This document shows positions 25,663 to 34,189 of a DNA stretch of 64,000 nt, one piece after another. The notes beneath the pieces were generated by a model. The model saw only the letters and a list, made by a program, of their open reading frames with translations. It was not told where the DNA came from and made no database searches. The stretch is from positions 1-64,000 of the forward strand of contig CAZRBA010000136.1 of the NCBI GenBank assembly GCA_964598255.1, written 5' to 3'. Every line of letters starts with the position of its first letter. Position 1 is the stretch's first letter. A program made the position numbers and the translations under genes. Origin of the DNA: Caldithrix sp964598255 (GTDB taxonomy: Bacteria > Calditrichota > Calditrichia > Calditrichales > Calditrichaceae).

Positions 25663-25740
25663 TATTTTGTTCATTTGCTTTTGCTATTTATGCCTGAACG
25701 CCTTAATATTGCGTTTTGATTTTATTGCAGGAAACAAAAA

Positions 25741-25803
25741 ATGAAAATTGCCAAAGATCCGAGGATCGACTACTTCCGTTTCCTTCTGGGAGCCGTATTA
25801 TGA
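25741..25803 (+). CDS. Candidate 20-residue leader peptide coupled to the TSUP gene
   Basis: An ATG at 25741 has AGGA eight bases upstream and opens a 20-codon frame (MKIAKDPRIDYF, then a hydrophobic end) whose TGA at 25801-25803 overlaps the ATGATG start of the transporter gene. The good ribosome site and stop/start overlap suggest translational coupling or leader control. It is too short to judge by composition, so it could be chance. Confidence 0.4.
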   Translation: MKIAKDPRIDYFRFLLGAVL

Positions 25804-26597
25804 TGGTATTGTTGTCGCTAATTCTGTTTTTTGCCGCACTTTTGGCTGCCTTTTTCGGTTTAGGAGGTGGTGTCCTTTACACACCATTCCAATTATGGCT
25901 GGGTATCCCGTTTCAGCAAGCGGCGGCTACTTCTTTGCTTTTGATTTTGGTAACCTCTTTCTCCGCAACCATCGTTTTTCGCAAATCAAATCGGGTAGAT
26001 TGGATTTTGGCCATTTTTCTAGAAATTCCCACAACCATCGGCGCATTTTGCGGCGGAGTGCTTTCTCAATACGTTTCGGCTATGGTGCTTACCCTAATTC
26101 TGACCTTCTTACTTTTGCTGGCCGGCGGGCTTATGCTTTTCCCTCCGCGTCGGCCCTCGAATATTTGCGCAACCTACCAACCCCAAACTTCACGGTGGTT
26201 TATTAAACGCCATTACCAGGGCCAAATATTATCCATCGATATACGCTGTATGTTCCCGATTATGTTTATAACGGGCGCCTTAATTAGTATTGTGGGTATT
26301 AGCGGAGGTTCTATTAAAATTCCCATTATGGTTTTGTTGTTTCGAGTGCCCATGCCATTGGCCATCGGTTCCAGTGCATTTATGGTCGGTTTAACCGCAA
26401 CGGCCGGATTATTAGGCCACGCCTCGGTAGGACACGTTCCCTGGCAAACGGCCGCTCTTTTAATCGTACCGGTTTTTATCGGTTCGCAATTGGGTAGTCG
26501 GATATCTGTCCGTTTTAAAAGCGAAAAACTAAAACGTTGGTACGGGGGCTTTTTGATTTTGGTAGCCCTTTTCACCGTGTTGCGTTTGATTTATTAA
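25800..26597 (+). CDS. TSUP-family (TauE/SafE) membrane transporter
   Basis: 265 residues with about seven or eight membrane helices in two related halves. The first half opens with the family's glycine motif AAFFGLGGGVLYTP, and the second half repeats it as ISIVGISGGSIKIP. TSUP proteins move sulfite, sulfonates, thiosulfate or organic acids. The ATG at 25800 has GGGAG seven bases upstream; an earlier in-frame start at 25716 would add 28 polar residues and is less likely. It is transcribed away from the redox-signalling operon and shares its control region, so it may be co-regulated, perhaps with a sulfur substrate; that is inference. Confidence 0.85.
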   Translation: MMVLLSLILFFAALLAAFFGLGGGVLYTPFQLWLGIPFQQAAATSLLLILVTSFSATIVFRKSNRVDWILAIFLEIPTTIGAFCGGVLSQYVSAMVLTLILTFLLLLAGGLMLFPPRRPSNICATYQPQTSRWFIKRHYQGQILSIDIRCMFPIMFITGALISIVGISGGSIKIPIMVLLFRVPMPLAIGSSAFMVGLTATAGLLGHASVGHVPWQTAALLIVPVFIGSQLGSRISVRFKSEKLKRWYGGFLILVALFTVLRLIY

Positions 26598-26675
26598 CAG
26601 TGCTTACTGCAAAACGATTCTCTTTTTTTAAACAGGCAAAGGAAACTTTTGCTTTTATTCCCCATTAAATCACAC

Positions 26676-26693
26676 AGAGATTTAGAAATCTCT
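26676..26693. repeat. Inverted repeat abutting the hflX promoter
   Basis: AGAGATTT-AG-AAATCTCT is a perfect 8-bp inverted repeat. It ends at the first base of the putative -35 box of hflX, a typical operator position. It could also be a weak terminator for the TSUP gene, but no T-run follows directly. Confidence 0.45.
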
Positions 26694-26720
26694 TGCATTT
26701 TCAAATAAATTAATTAAAAT
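26693..26720 (+). promoter_or_regulatory. Candidate sigma-70-type promoter of hflX
   Basis: TTGCAT (26693-26698) and TAAAAT (26715-26720) with a 16-base spacer, 18 bases before the ATG at 26739, so the leader would be very short. Confidence 0.4.
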
Positions 26721-26738
26721 AACCGTTGTCGGATTTTA

Positions 26739-28022
26739 ATGAAGGAAAAAACAACCATAGAACAACATTCCGAATTGAGCGAACGGTGCATTCTGGTAGG
26801 GGTTGTCCGTAAAGGCCAAACCCGCTGGCAGGTGGAAGATCACTTATCCGAGTTACGGGCTCTGGCGCGCACCAGCGGAGCCGAAATTGTGCACACATTT
26901 GTTCAGGAACGCCCTGCACCCGACCCCGCCTATTTTATCGGCAAAGGTAAAATGGATGAAATTCACCGCTTTATCATTAACCGCGAAATCGATTTGATTA
27001 TCTTTGACGATGAACTCTCGCCGGCACAAGCACGTAATATCGAAAAATTAACCGGAATAAAAGTAATCGATCGCACCGGCCTGATTTTGGACATTTTTGC
27101 CATGCACGCCCGCACCAATCGGGCCAAAGTTCAGGTGGAGCTGGCTCAACTGAATTATTTCTTACCACGACTCACCCGGCAGTGGCAACATTTGTCCAGA
27201 CAAGTAGGTGGCATTGGCACCAAAGGTCCGGGCGAAACCCAGTTAGAAACCGACCGACGTTTGGTTCGCAGACGTATTGCAACTTTAAAAGAAAAACTGG
27301 AGCGGATCGGCCATCAAAATGAAATTCAACGGCGCCAACGCAACGGACTTTTTCGCGCCGCTTTAATCGGCTATACCAATGCTGGCAAATCCACCCTGAT
27401 GAATGCCTTGACCGATGCTCGGGTACCCATAGAAAATAAATTGTTTGCCACACTGGATACCACCGTACGTCGCATGCCTTTGTCCGCAGCAACCACGGTG
27501 TTGCTCAGCGATACCGTGGGATTCATCCGAAAATTACCGCATCATTTGGTGGCCAGCTTCCAAACCACGCTTTCGGAAGCAATCGAGGCAGATCTGCTGA
27601 TTCATGTCATCGATATTACGCACGAGCATTACGAAGATCAGTTGCGAGTAGTCGACGAAATTCTTAAGGAACTAAAAATCGATTCCAAACCACGCCTGCT
27701 TGTGTTTAACAAAGTAGATCGCCTGCGCAATCATAACCTGTTAAATCAACTTAAGATTTTGTACCCGAACGCTCTGTTCATCTCCGCCGCACGCCATATC
27801 GGTTTGAATCATATCAAACGAAAAATTCTGGAGCTGGCAGAGGCCCGTTACGAAATCCGAAAAATCAAACTCAGCTACCAATCCGGCGCTGCCGAACATT
27901 TATTATACCCTATTGCAATTATTTTGGATAAATCGTCGGATGAACAATACCTGTATCTGACAATTAAGTACGACAAAATTAATAAACGAAAAATAAACCA
28001 AATCGCAGCTAAATTTCGGTGA
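26739..28022 (+). CDS. hflX: GTPase HflX
   Basis: 427 residues. HflX is a ribosome-splitting and rRNA-associated GTPase linked to stress recovery. The N-terminal HflX domain (about 15-180) contains YFIGKGKMDEI, FDDELSPAQ and RTGLILDIFA; the linker has the signature GGIGTKGPGETQLETDRR. The G domain (about 205-370) has G1 GYTNAGKST, G3 DTVGFIRKLPHHLVASF and G4 FNKVD. The family length is normal. It is followed after 4 bases by the secreted propeller gene, so the two are probably co-transcribed, although their functions look unrelated. Confidence 0.96.
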   Translation: MKEKTTIEQHSELSERCILVGVVRKGQTRWQVEDHLSELRALARTSGAEIVHTFVQERPAPDPAYFIGKGKMDEIHRFIINREIDLIIFDDELSPAQARNIEKLTGIKVIDRTGLILDIFAMHARTNRAKVQVELAQLNYFLPRLTRQWQHLSRQVGGIGTKGPGETQLETDRRLVRRRIATLKEKLERIGHQNEIQRRQRNGLFRAALIGYTNAGKSTLMNALTDARVPIENKLFATLDTTVRRMPLSAATTVLLSDTVGFIRKLPHHLVASFQTTLSEAIEADLLIHVIDITHEHYEDQLRVVDEILKELKIDSKPRLLVFNKVDRLRNHNLLNQLKILYPNALFISAARHIGLNHIKRKILELAEARYEIRKIKLSYQSGAAEHLLYPIAIILDKSSDEQYLYLTIKYDKINKRKINQIAAKFR

Positions 28023-28026
28023 TACT

Positions 28027-29586
28027 ATGCAAAAAATCTTTTTGTCTTTCTGTCTTGTTTTCTTCTTGGCCTTCGCTTCTTCAGCTCAGGTTATCCAAAA
28101 AATTTATTTTGACCGGTTTACCCATTACAATATCGACGATTGGGTTACCTATGCCCCGGCTACCGATATTACCGCAGTTGAAGTGGGCGACGATTATGTC
28201 TACTTCGGCACTCGTCTGGGCGGTATTTTACGTTACCAATTGTACGACGATTATTGGGATTTCCCGTTTACCACCAGCTCCGGCCTGCGCAGCAATCGCA
28301 TTCTTGCCTTAAGTTACGATGCAGCCAACCGCAAACTTTACGCCCGTACCCCGCGCGGTGTTGACGTGTACAATTTTGCCTTTCAATACTGGATGCCGGC
28401 TCAGGAAACCATGCCGCCGCCACGCCAACCCGACCCCGAAGAAGTTCGGTACTACCTTAAAGAAAAAAACAAAGCCCGCTTTCCCGCTTATTACCACCCT
28501 ACCTTGTCCGAACTTCCCGATCTGTTTACCGATCGTGCTTATCTGTTTCGTAAACCAGATCAAATTTTAGATCCTTACAACCGAATCTTTCATTTAAAAG
28601 ACATCGGGGTTGTAGATAAGTTCAATCGTCTGTGGATTGCCACCGATGGTTTGGGCCCGGCATGGATCAATTTAACGGACAATACTCTGCACCTGTCCCG
28701 ACGTTCCATTTCCAACATCCGTCCGCGCGATTTGTTTTTTGACGGAGCCAATATCTGGATCGGCGGCATTCGAAACGGCTTTGAACCTGCCGGAATTTGT
28801 TTGTGGCAAAACGAGTCCGACGACGCCTGGACCTATTACGAAGAGGGCCTTGTTACCGGAATCGCTAACGATAATGTTTACGCCATAGAGGGCGGCAAAC
28901 GTTTTATCTTTTTTGGTACCGATTTGGGAGTTGTACGTTACGATAAAAAAGAAGACGATTGGCAAACATTTACACGCGCCCAACGTTTGCTTTCCGAAAA
29001 AATCAATGATTTGCTCATCGTAGGGAAAAAGCTCTACATTGCCACAAACCGTGGTTTTAACTGGCTGGATATCGGCTTTAAAAATATTCAACGCTCTAAA
29101 GATTCCCGCCTTAACAGCATTCCTGTTTCGCGTATTAGTGCGGACGATTCCCTTTTGTACCTAGCCACAGCCTACGGAATTTATCGGTACGACCCCAAAA
29201 CGGACCGTATTTCAGTTTTTAAAACCGGTTCCGCCGTTTTGGATGTTAATATTGGAGTTGTGGGCACAAATAACGATACGCTTTGGTTTGCCGGAGACGG
29301 AGGCATTGCCTTTCGGGATCCAAAAACCAAAAACTGGAATTCGTTCACCCAAATCCGCATGCATTTTTACGATATCGCCTTTACGCCCGGTACCGTTTGG
29401 TTCGCCACCGATCAAGGACTATTAAAATACGAAACGGCACAAAATTATTGGTATTTGTACACTACCCGCGACGGTTTGGCTGACAATCATGTGTTCCGTA
29501 TCGATATTGACGATATCGATATGTGGTTAAGTACCGATTCCGGCGTTACCGTGTTTCGTTGGTATCGGCCAGGAAAAACAGAATAA
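28027..29586 (+). CDS. Secreted beta-propeller-like protein
   Basis: 519 residues. A signal peptide (about 1-20, ending SSA-QV) leads to repeated blades with alternating 'xxVYFGTxxGGILRY', 'LWIATDGLGPAWI', 'IWIGGI', 'FFGTDLGVVRYD', 'LYIATNRGFNWLD', 'LWFAGDGGIAFRD' and 'VWFATDQGLLKYE' patterns. This is the 'two-component regulator propeller' repeat seen in periplasmic sensors, but no kinase or membrane part follows. It is thus a free or surface-associated propeller, perhaps binding glycans or proteins. The repeats are clear; the function is not. It starts 4 bases after hflX. Confidence 0.8.
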   Translation: MQKIFLSFCLVFFLAFASSAQVIQKIYFDRFTHYNIDDWVTYAPATDITAVEVGDDYVYFGTRLGGILRYQLYDDYWDFPFTTSSGLRSNRILALSYDAANRKLYARTPRGVDVYNFAFQYWMPAQETMPPPRQPDPEEVRYYLKEKNKARFPAYYHPTLSELPDLFTDRAYLFRKPDQILDPYNRIFHLKDIGVVDKFNRLWIATDGLGPAWINLTDNTLHLSRRSISNIRPRDLFFDGANIWIGGIRNGFEPAGICLWQNESDDAWTYYEEGLVTGIANDNVYAIEGGKRFIFFGTDLGVVRYDKKEDDWQTFTRAQRLLSEKINDLLIVGKKLYIATNRGFNWLDIGFKNIQRSKDSRLNSIPVSRISADDSLLYLATAYGIYRYDPKTDRISVFKTGSAVLDVNIGVVGTNNDTLWFAGDGGIAFRDPKTKNWNSFTQIRMHFYDIAFTPGTVWFATDQGLLKYETAQNYWYLYTTRDGLADNHVFRIDIDDIDMWLSTDSGVTVFRWYRPGKTE

Positions 29587-29825
29587 CCAAACCTACTGAA
29601 GACAAAACGATAAAAACATATTTTCTCTTATCTTTTTCGGGCATCCTTCGATTCCCAATTCTATACAAAAAAATACGATTTTATTCATCGGACGTTAAAC
29701 TCTTTTTACCCGCACCGATTTTTTTATTTTAAATTTGTGGCCTACCTCTTTTTTCATTTGACATCTACCCTTATATTTGTGTTTTAATGTTCTTTGTGAT
29801 TCCTAATAATGAAGGAGAAGTGACA

Positions 29826-31472
29826 ATGGCTGAAGAAGAAATCAAACAGGACGCTCCTGCTGAGAAAAAGACGTTTGGTCAGGTTATCACAGATGCGATC
29901 AACGAACTGGGCGGAACATTCAAGGCGTTTTTTCAAGCTCCTCAAGCGTTGTGGGGCGTAAACGTTCCCTACATTATCGAAGGATTGGTTTACTTTGGTA
30001 TTTTAACCATTTTGGGCAAATTTTCTTCGGAAAACGTGGGCTTAACCGATGCTCAGGCGGGCGTTGTTTACAGTTTTGTTACCGGTGGCATTACCTTTGC
30101 CATGCTCATTTTCGGGGGCTGGGCCGATAAACTCGGTGTACGCAAGGCATTAATAATCGCCTTTGGTGCCATGTTAATCGGCAGAATTTTTGTTTCTCTT
30201 TCCGGCACGTTATCTTTGGGGCACGGTTTGTGGTCCCCCATGTTTTTTACCATGATGGGCGGTTTGACAATCATGGTTCTGGCTTACGGTTTGTTCCAGC
30301 CAGCCGCTTATTCCGGCGTTAAACGCTACACAAACAAAAAAACTGCCGCCATGGGCTACGCCGTTATTTACGGCCTGATGAATTTAGGTGCCTTTTTCTC
30401 CGGATTCATTTCTTCGTTCACGCGGCATTCGTTTGTTAATGTTTTTCCGCCCAACGGATTAACGGCTGTTTTTTGGGTGTACGTTATCCTGACCGCCGTT
30501 TCTTTGATTTTGACCATGGTGCTCATTACACGCAAATCGGACAAAGCGGCCGTGGAAAAGGTAATTAAACAAAACGAAGAGCTGGTACGTAAAGGCGAAG
30601 CGGTCGAAGACGAAGAAGACGAAGACAGCGCCAAACCGAAAGTCAAAGTAAACAACATACCGGTTATTTTTTACAGTCTTTTGGCCCTCAGCTTTTTTAT
30701 GCTATCCGATTTCGGGATTAAAAATTCCATTAACAAAGTTTTTGATATTCGTTTATTCGAACTGAATATTCACATTGATATCGCCTTTATTTTATCGATG
30801 GTAATGGTGGGCATTGCTGTTTGGGATTACCTAAAACGACGCCCTTGGCACCCGTTCCGAGACAAACGTTTTACCTTTTTCATTTTTATTCTGGTACCCG
30901 TGCAAACGCTGTTTGCCCATAACTGGCTTACCCTGCCCTATTATTTAGACAGGGCCTTTCAGGGAACAGTTGTCAGCCGGTATTTCGAAGTATTTACCAA
31001 TTTAAATCCCATTCTTATTTTTATTTTAACCCCGGTCATCGCCGGTTTAACCGCCAAAGCTAATGTGTACAAAATGATGATTTGGGGTACCCTGGTAATG
31101 GCCATTCCCACCTTTTTACTGGCCATAGGACCTCATGTGATCAGTTTTCTGGTGTATGTTCTGTTTATGACCATTGGCGAGGCCATGTGGTCTCCTCGAT
31201 TTTTACAATGGATTGCCGAAATCGCCCCCAAAGGCAAAGTGGGACTGTACATGGGGGTCGGCCAGTTTCCATGGTTTTTAGACAAAGTGGTTACCGGACT
31301 TTACTCCGGCTGGTTTCTGGAAAAATATTGCCCAAAAGGCGTACCTGTAAGTGAGTTGCACACCGGAACCTTGTGGTTTATCTACGGTTTGATTGCCATC
31401 ATCACGCCGATTAGTTTGTGGCTGGCTAAAAATTGGATGCTTAAAGGTATGCCGGGCGAGGCAAAAAATTAA
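29826..31472 (+). CDS. MFS / POT-like transporter
   Basis: 548 residues with about twelve to fourteen membrane helices. The region NVPYIIEGLVYFGIL recalls the 'ExxxxYG' start of peptide transporters (POT/PTR), and GGWADKLGVRKAL is the MFS loop 2-3 signature. A long acidic cytoplasmic loop (about 250-275, EDEEDEDSAKPK) divides the two halves. A polar N-terminal stretch of about 30 residues precedes helix one. The upstream ATG at 29787 is less likely because AAGGAG stands before the ATG at 29826. The substrate is unknown, with di-/tripeptides a fair guess. A strong terminator follows. Confidence 0.8.
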   Translation: MAEEEIKQDAPAEKKTFGQVITDAINELGGTFKAFFQAPQALWGVNVPYIIEGLVYFGILTILGKFSSENVGLTDAQAGVVYSFVTGGITFAMLIFGGWADKLGVRKALIIAFGAMLIGRIFVSLSGTLSLGHGLWSPMFFTMMGGLTIMVLAYGLFQPAAYSGVKRYTNKKTAAMGYAVIYGLMNLGAFFSGFISSFTRHSFVNVFPPNGLTAVFWVYVILTAVSLILTMVLITRKSDKAAVEKVIKQNEELVRKGEAVEDEEDEDSAKPKVKVNNIPVIFYSLLALSFFMLSDFGIKNSINKVFDIRLFELNIHIDIAFILSMVMVGIAVWDYLKRRPWHPFRDKRFTFFIFILVPVQTLFAHNWLTLPYYLDRAFQGTVVSRYFEVFTNLNPILIFILTPVIAGLTAKANVYKMMIWGTLVMAIPTFLLAIGPHVISFLVYVLFMTIGEAMWSPRFLQWIAEIAPKGKVGLYMGVGQFPWFLDKVVTGLYSGWFLEKYCPKGVPVSELHTGTLWFIYGLIAIITPISLWLAKNWMLKGMPGEAKN

Positions 31473-31494
31473 TAAAACACCGGTTTAATTTTAC

Positions 31495-31534
31495 AAGCGG
31501 AGATAAAAAACACGGTATTATCTCCGCTTTTTTA
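31495..31534 (+). terminator. Intrinsic terminator after the MFS/POT gene
   Basis: AAGCGGAGATAA (31495-31506) pairs with TTATCTCCGCTT (31518-31529), 11-nt loop, followed by a T-run. Confidence 0.85.
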
Positions 31535-31631
31535 TTAATACACAGATAAAACATCCTTTCAGATTAATTTTTGCACCCTTACCTTCATTCTTTTTAACTT
31601 CCTTTTAAATCAAACGGAAAGGTACGATTTT

Positions 31632-33524
31632 TTGAAGCGCTTCCTTTTTTATCTTTCGATGCTTTTTATTCCTTTTTTTATTTTGCTGATTTTGGAAGGC
31701 GGATTACGATTAATCGGCTACGGAAACGATTTTTCCCTGTTATTGCGTCAAGGCGCTTATTACACGCTCAACCCCCGATATCCCGCCAAATTTTTTTCAC
31801 AAAACGACATAGCCGTTCCCGAATTTATTCCGCAGAAAATACCCGTAGCAAAGGCCAAAAACGAAATTCGTATTGTTTGCCTCGGCGGTTCCACAACCGA
31901 AGGGTTTCCTTTCGAAGTCGATATTAATTTTCCCCGTTTTTTGCACTGCTATCTACAAAAACATCGGCCGGAAAAACGATGGAGGGTTATCAATTTGGGT
32001 TTATCGGCTATTAATTCACACAGCGTTCGCAACATGTCTAAAGCCGTTTTACCTTTACAACCGGACATCGTTTTGATTTACATGGGACACAACGAATTTT
32101 ACGGCAGCCTTGGCCTGGCATCCAATAGCGTGATCAGTTCTAACCCGGCATTTGTTCAATTTTATCTTTGGCTAAAAGAATGGCGTCTTTACCAACTGCT
32201 CGAAAACCTAATTCATGGTTTGCACCGTCCTTCTGCAAAACACCCGTCCACGCTTATGGCCGCCATGATAAAAAAAAGTCGCATTTTGCCCCAAAGTCCC
32301 ATTTACCAAAAAACTTTACGCAACTTCAAAGAAAATCTAAAAGCCATCATTCATACATTTGCCACGCACAACATTTCCGTATTCGTCAGCACCGTAGTCA
32401 GTAATTTAAAAGACCAGCAACCGTTGGGCTATCCCCCCCCCGACTCTTCCGTTGCCCACTACGACCGAATTAAACAGGCATTAAAATACGGCCGCTGGAA
32501 GCAAGCCAATTTGCTTTTGCAAACCGCTGTCAAAACCGATAGTTTGAATCCGTTAACACATTACTTGCTGGCAGAGGTCAACTATCGTTTAAAACACTAC
32601 TCAAGGGCACGAAGACAATTTGTTTTGGCCCGGGATCTCGATCAAATTCCCTTTCGCGCTCCTTCGGCTATAAACATTATAATAAGGCAGACATGTAAAA
32701 ATACTCCGGCGCAATTGGTGCCCACTCAGGCAATGTTTTCCGTTGTTTCGCCGCATCATATTCCGGACAGCACATTATTTTTGGAACATCTGCATCCTAA
32801 TGCCACAGGTTACCAATGGTTGGCTTTTTCTTTTTTTAGCGCCATGCAGCACCAAAAACCACCCTTGACTTTAGATAAAAACTGCGCGCAATTTACTAAC
32901 TTGGATGTGGCCATCGGAGAGCTAAAAATAAGCGATCTGGTCGCACATCCTCCTTTTAACGGACGCACCCACTTTCGGGCGCATCATTTTACACCGCAGC
33001 TTATTAATCGGCTTGCCTACCGCCATGTATATGGCGGTTTACTTTGGGATGCCGCCCACTTACAAATGGGCGCTTACTGGCAGGCGCACAACCAACCCGC
33101 AAAAGCTCTGAACGAATATTTTGCCGTTCTGCAGGCAGATTCGTCACACCCGAGTGCATTGTATAAAATCGGCGATGTATTTATTGAACAAGGGAATGCA
33201 GGCAAAGCACTTTTTTATTATAGCAAAGCCGAACAAGCAAATCCTAAAACAGCCTTTATTCGGGCCAAACTTGCTCGCGCACTTTTACTAAACGGGAATG
33301 AAAAACAAGCCCTTAACGTTCTTAAGGCATTATGGCAAAATTCCGCATTGGTCAGACAGTTAAATAAAGCGCAAAAGGCAGGCGTGCTTTATTTAACATC
33401 CGTTGCTTTGCGCAAGCTCGGCAGAAAAAAAGAAGCTCAACGTCTGCTGCAAAAACTAGCCGTTGAATTCCCGGAACAAATTAAGACCAATGCCTCCGAA
33501 AAAAAGCAAAATGAAAGGAGATAA
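31632..33524 (+). CDS. Membrane-anchored SGNH-type hydrolase with TPR repeats
   Basis: 630 residues. An N-terminal membrane helix (about 4-24) is followed by an SGNH-like domain: block I VCLGGSTTEGFPFE (Ser nucleophile), block III YMGHNEFYG, and block V LHPNATGYQW with the His. Between blocks III and V lies an inserted helical TPR-like segment ('YGRWKQANLLLQTAVKTDSLNPLTHYLLAE'). Two or more TPRs (about 455-610) close the protein. SGNH enzymes deacetylate or acylate glycans or hydrolyse esters; the periplasmic target is unknown. Translation starts at TTG 31632 behind GGAAAGG. The stop is 4 bases before bcp. Confidence 0.8.
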   Translation: MKRFLFYLSMLFIPFFILLILEGGLRLIGYGNDFSLLLRQGAYYTLNPRYPAKFFSQNDIAVPEFIPQKIPVAKAKNEIRIVCLGGSTTEGFPFEVDINFPRFLHCYLQKHRPEKRWRVINLGLSAINSHSVRNMSKAVLPLQPDIVLIYMGHNEFYGSLGLASNSVISSNPAFVQFYLWLKEWRLYQLLENLIHGLHRPSAKHPSTLMAAMIKKSRILPQSPIYQKTLRNFKENLKAIIHTFATHNISVFVSTVVSNLKDQQPLGYPPPDSSVAHYDRIKQALKYGRWKQANLLLQTAVKTDSLNPLTHYLLAEVNYRLKHYSRARRQFVLARDLDQIPFRAPSAINIIIRQTCKNTPAQLVPTQAMFSVVSPHHIPDSTLFLEHLHPNATGYQWLAFSFFSAMQHQKPPLTLDKNCAQFTNLDVAIGELKISDLVAHPPFNGRTHFRAHHFTPQLINRLAYRHVYGGLLWDAAHLQMGAYWQAHNQPAKALNEYFAVLQADSSHPSALYKIGDVFIEQGNAGKALFYYSKAEQANPKTAFIRAKLARALLLNGNEKQALNVLKALWQNSALVRQLNKAQKAGVLYLTSVALRKLGRKKEAQRLLQKLAVEFPEQIKTNASEKKQNERR

Positions 33525-33528
33525 TTAT

Positions 33529-34011
33529 ATGTTAAAAGCAGGAACAAAAGCCCCGAATTTTACCCTTCCGGATCAAAACGGACATCCCGTTTCGCTCGAA
33601 CAGTTCAAAGGCAAATGGATCGTCCTCTATTTTTACCCCAAAGACATGACCCCAGGGTGCACCACCGAGGCCTGCAATTTTCAAGAAGCCTTACCCGATT
33701 TTCAAAAGATCGATGCCGTTGTGCTTGGAGTAAGCAAAGATTCGGTCGAACGGCACAAAAAATTCGCTCAAAAACACAGTTTGCAATTTCCGTTACTCAG
33801 CGATGCCGAAAGCAATGTATGCGAGACCTATGGCGTTTGGCAAAAAAAGAAATTGTATGGTCGCGAATACATGGGAATTAATCGTTCGACATATTTAATT
33901 GACCCGCAAGGCATCATTGTCAAAGTATATCCTAAGGTTAAAGTAAAGGCTCACCACAATGAGGTAATGGAGGATTTAAAAAAATTGAAAAGCGCAAAAA
34001 ACCGGAGTTAG
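33529..34011 (+). CDS. bcp: Thioredoxin-dependent thiol peroxidase (Bcp/PrxQ peroxiredoxin)
   Basis: 160 residues. Peroxidatic Cys44 (DMTPGCTTEAC) and resolving Cys49 five residues later show the atypical two-Cys Bcp type, which reduces H2O2 and organic peroxides using thioredoxin. FYPKD and the TYLIDPQGII strand are typical. An in-frame start at 33463 lies inside the upstream gene; AAAGGAG eight bases before the ATG at 33529 decides the start. It is co-transcribed with the SGNH/TPR gene. Confidence 0.95.
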   Translation: MLKAGTKAPNFTLPDQNGHPVSLEQFKGKWIVLYFYPKDMTPGCTTEACNFQEALPDFQKIDAVVLGVSKDSVERHKKFAQKHSLQFPLLSDAESNVCETYGVWQKKKLYGREYMGINRSTYLIDPQGIIVKVYPKVKVKAHHNEVMEDLKKLKSAKNRS

Positions 34012-34189
34012 TTTTCTTGTCGTTTTTTAAAATTTTTATCTCGGCCTGTTCTCTTGGGTAATTTTCCGGCTTTGACGGGAAACTGAGCGAAGTTTTTACT
34101 TTCGGCCAAAATTACTTGCCTTATTCCGTTTTGTCCATTAAAATCAACCTTAATAATGATCTAAACAAAAACCTAGCGGAAGCATTTTC

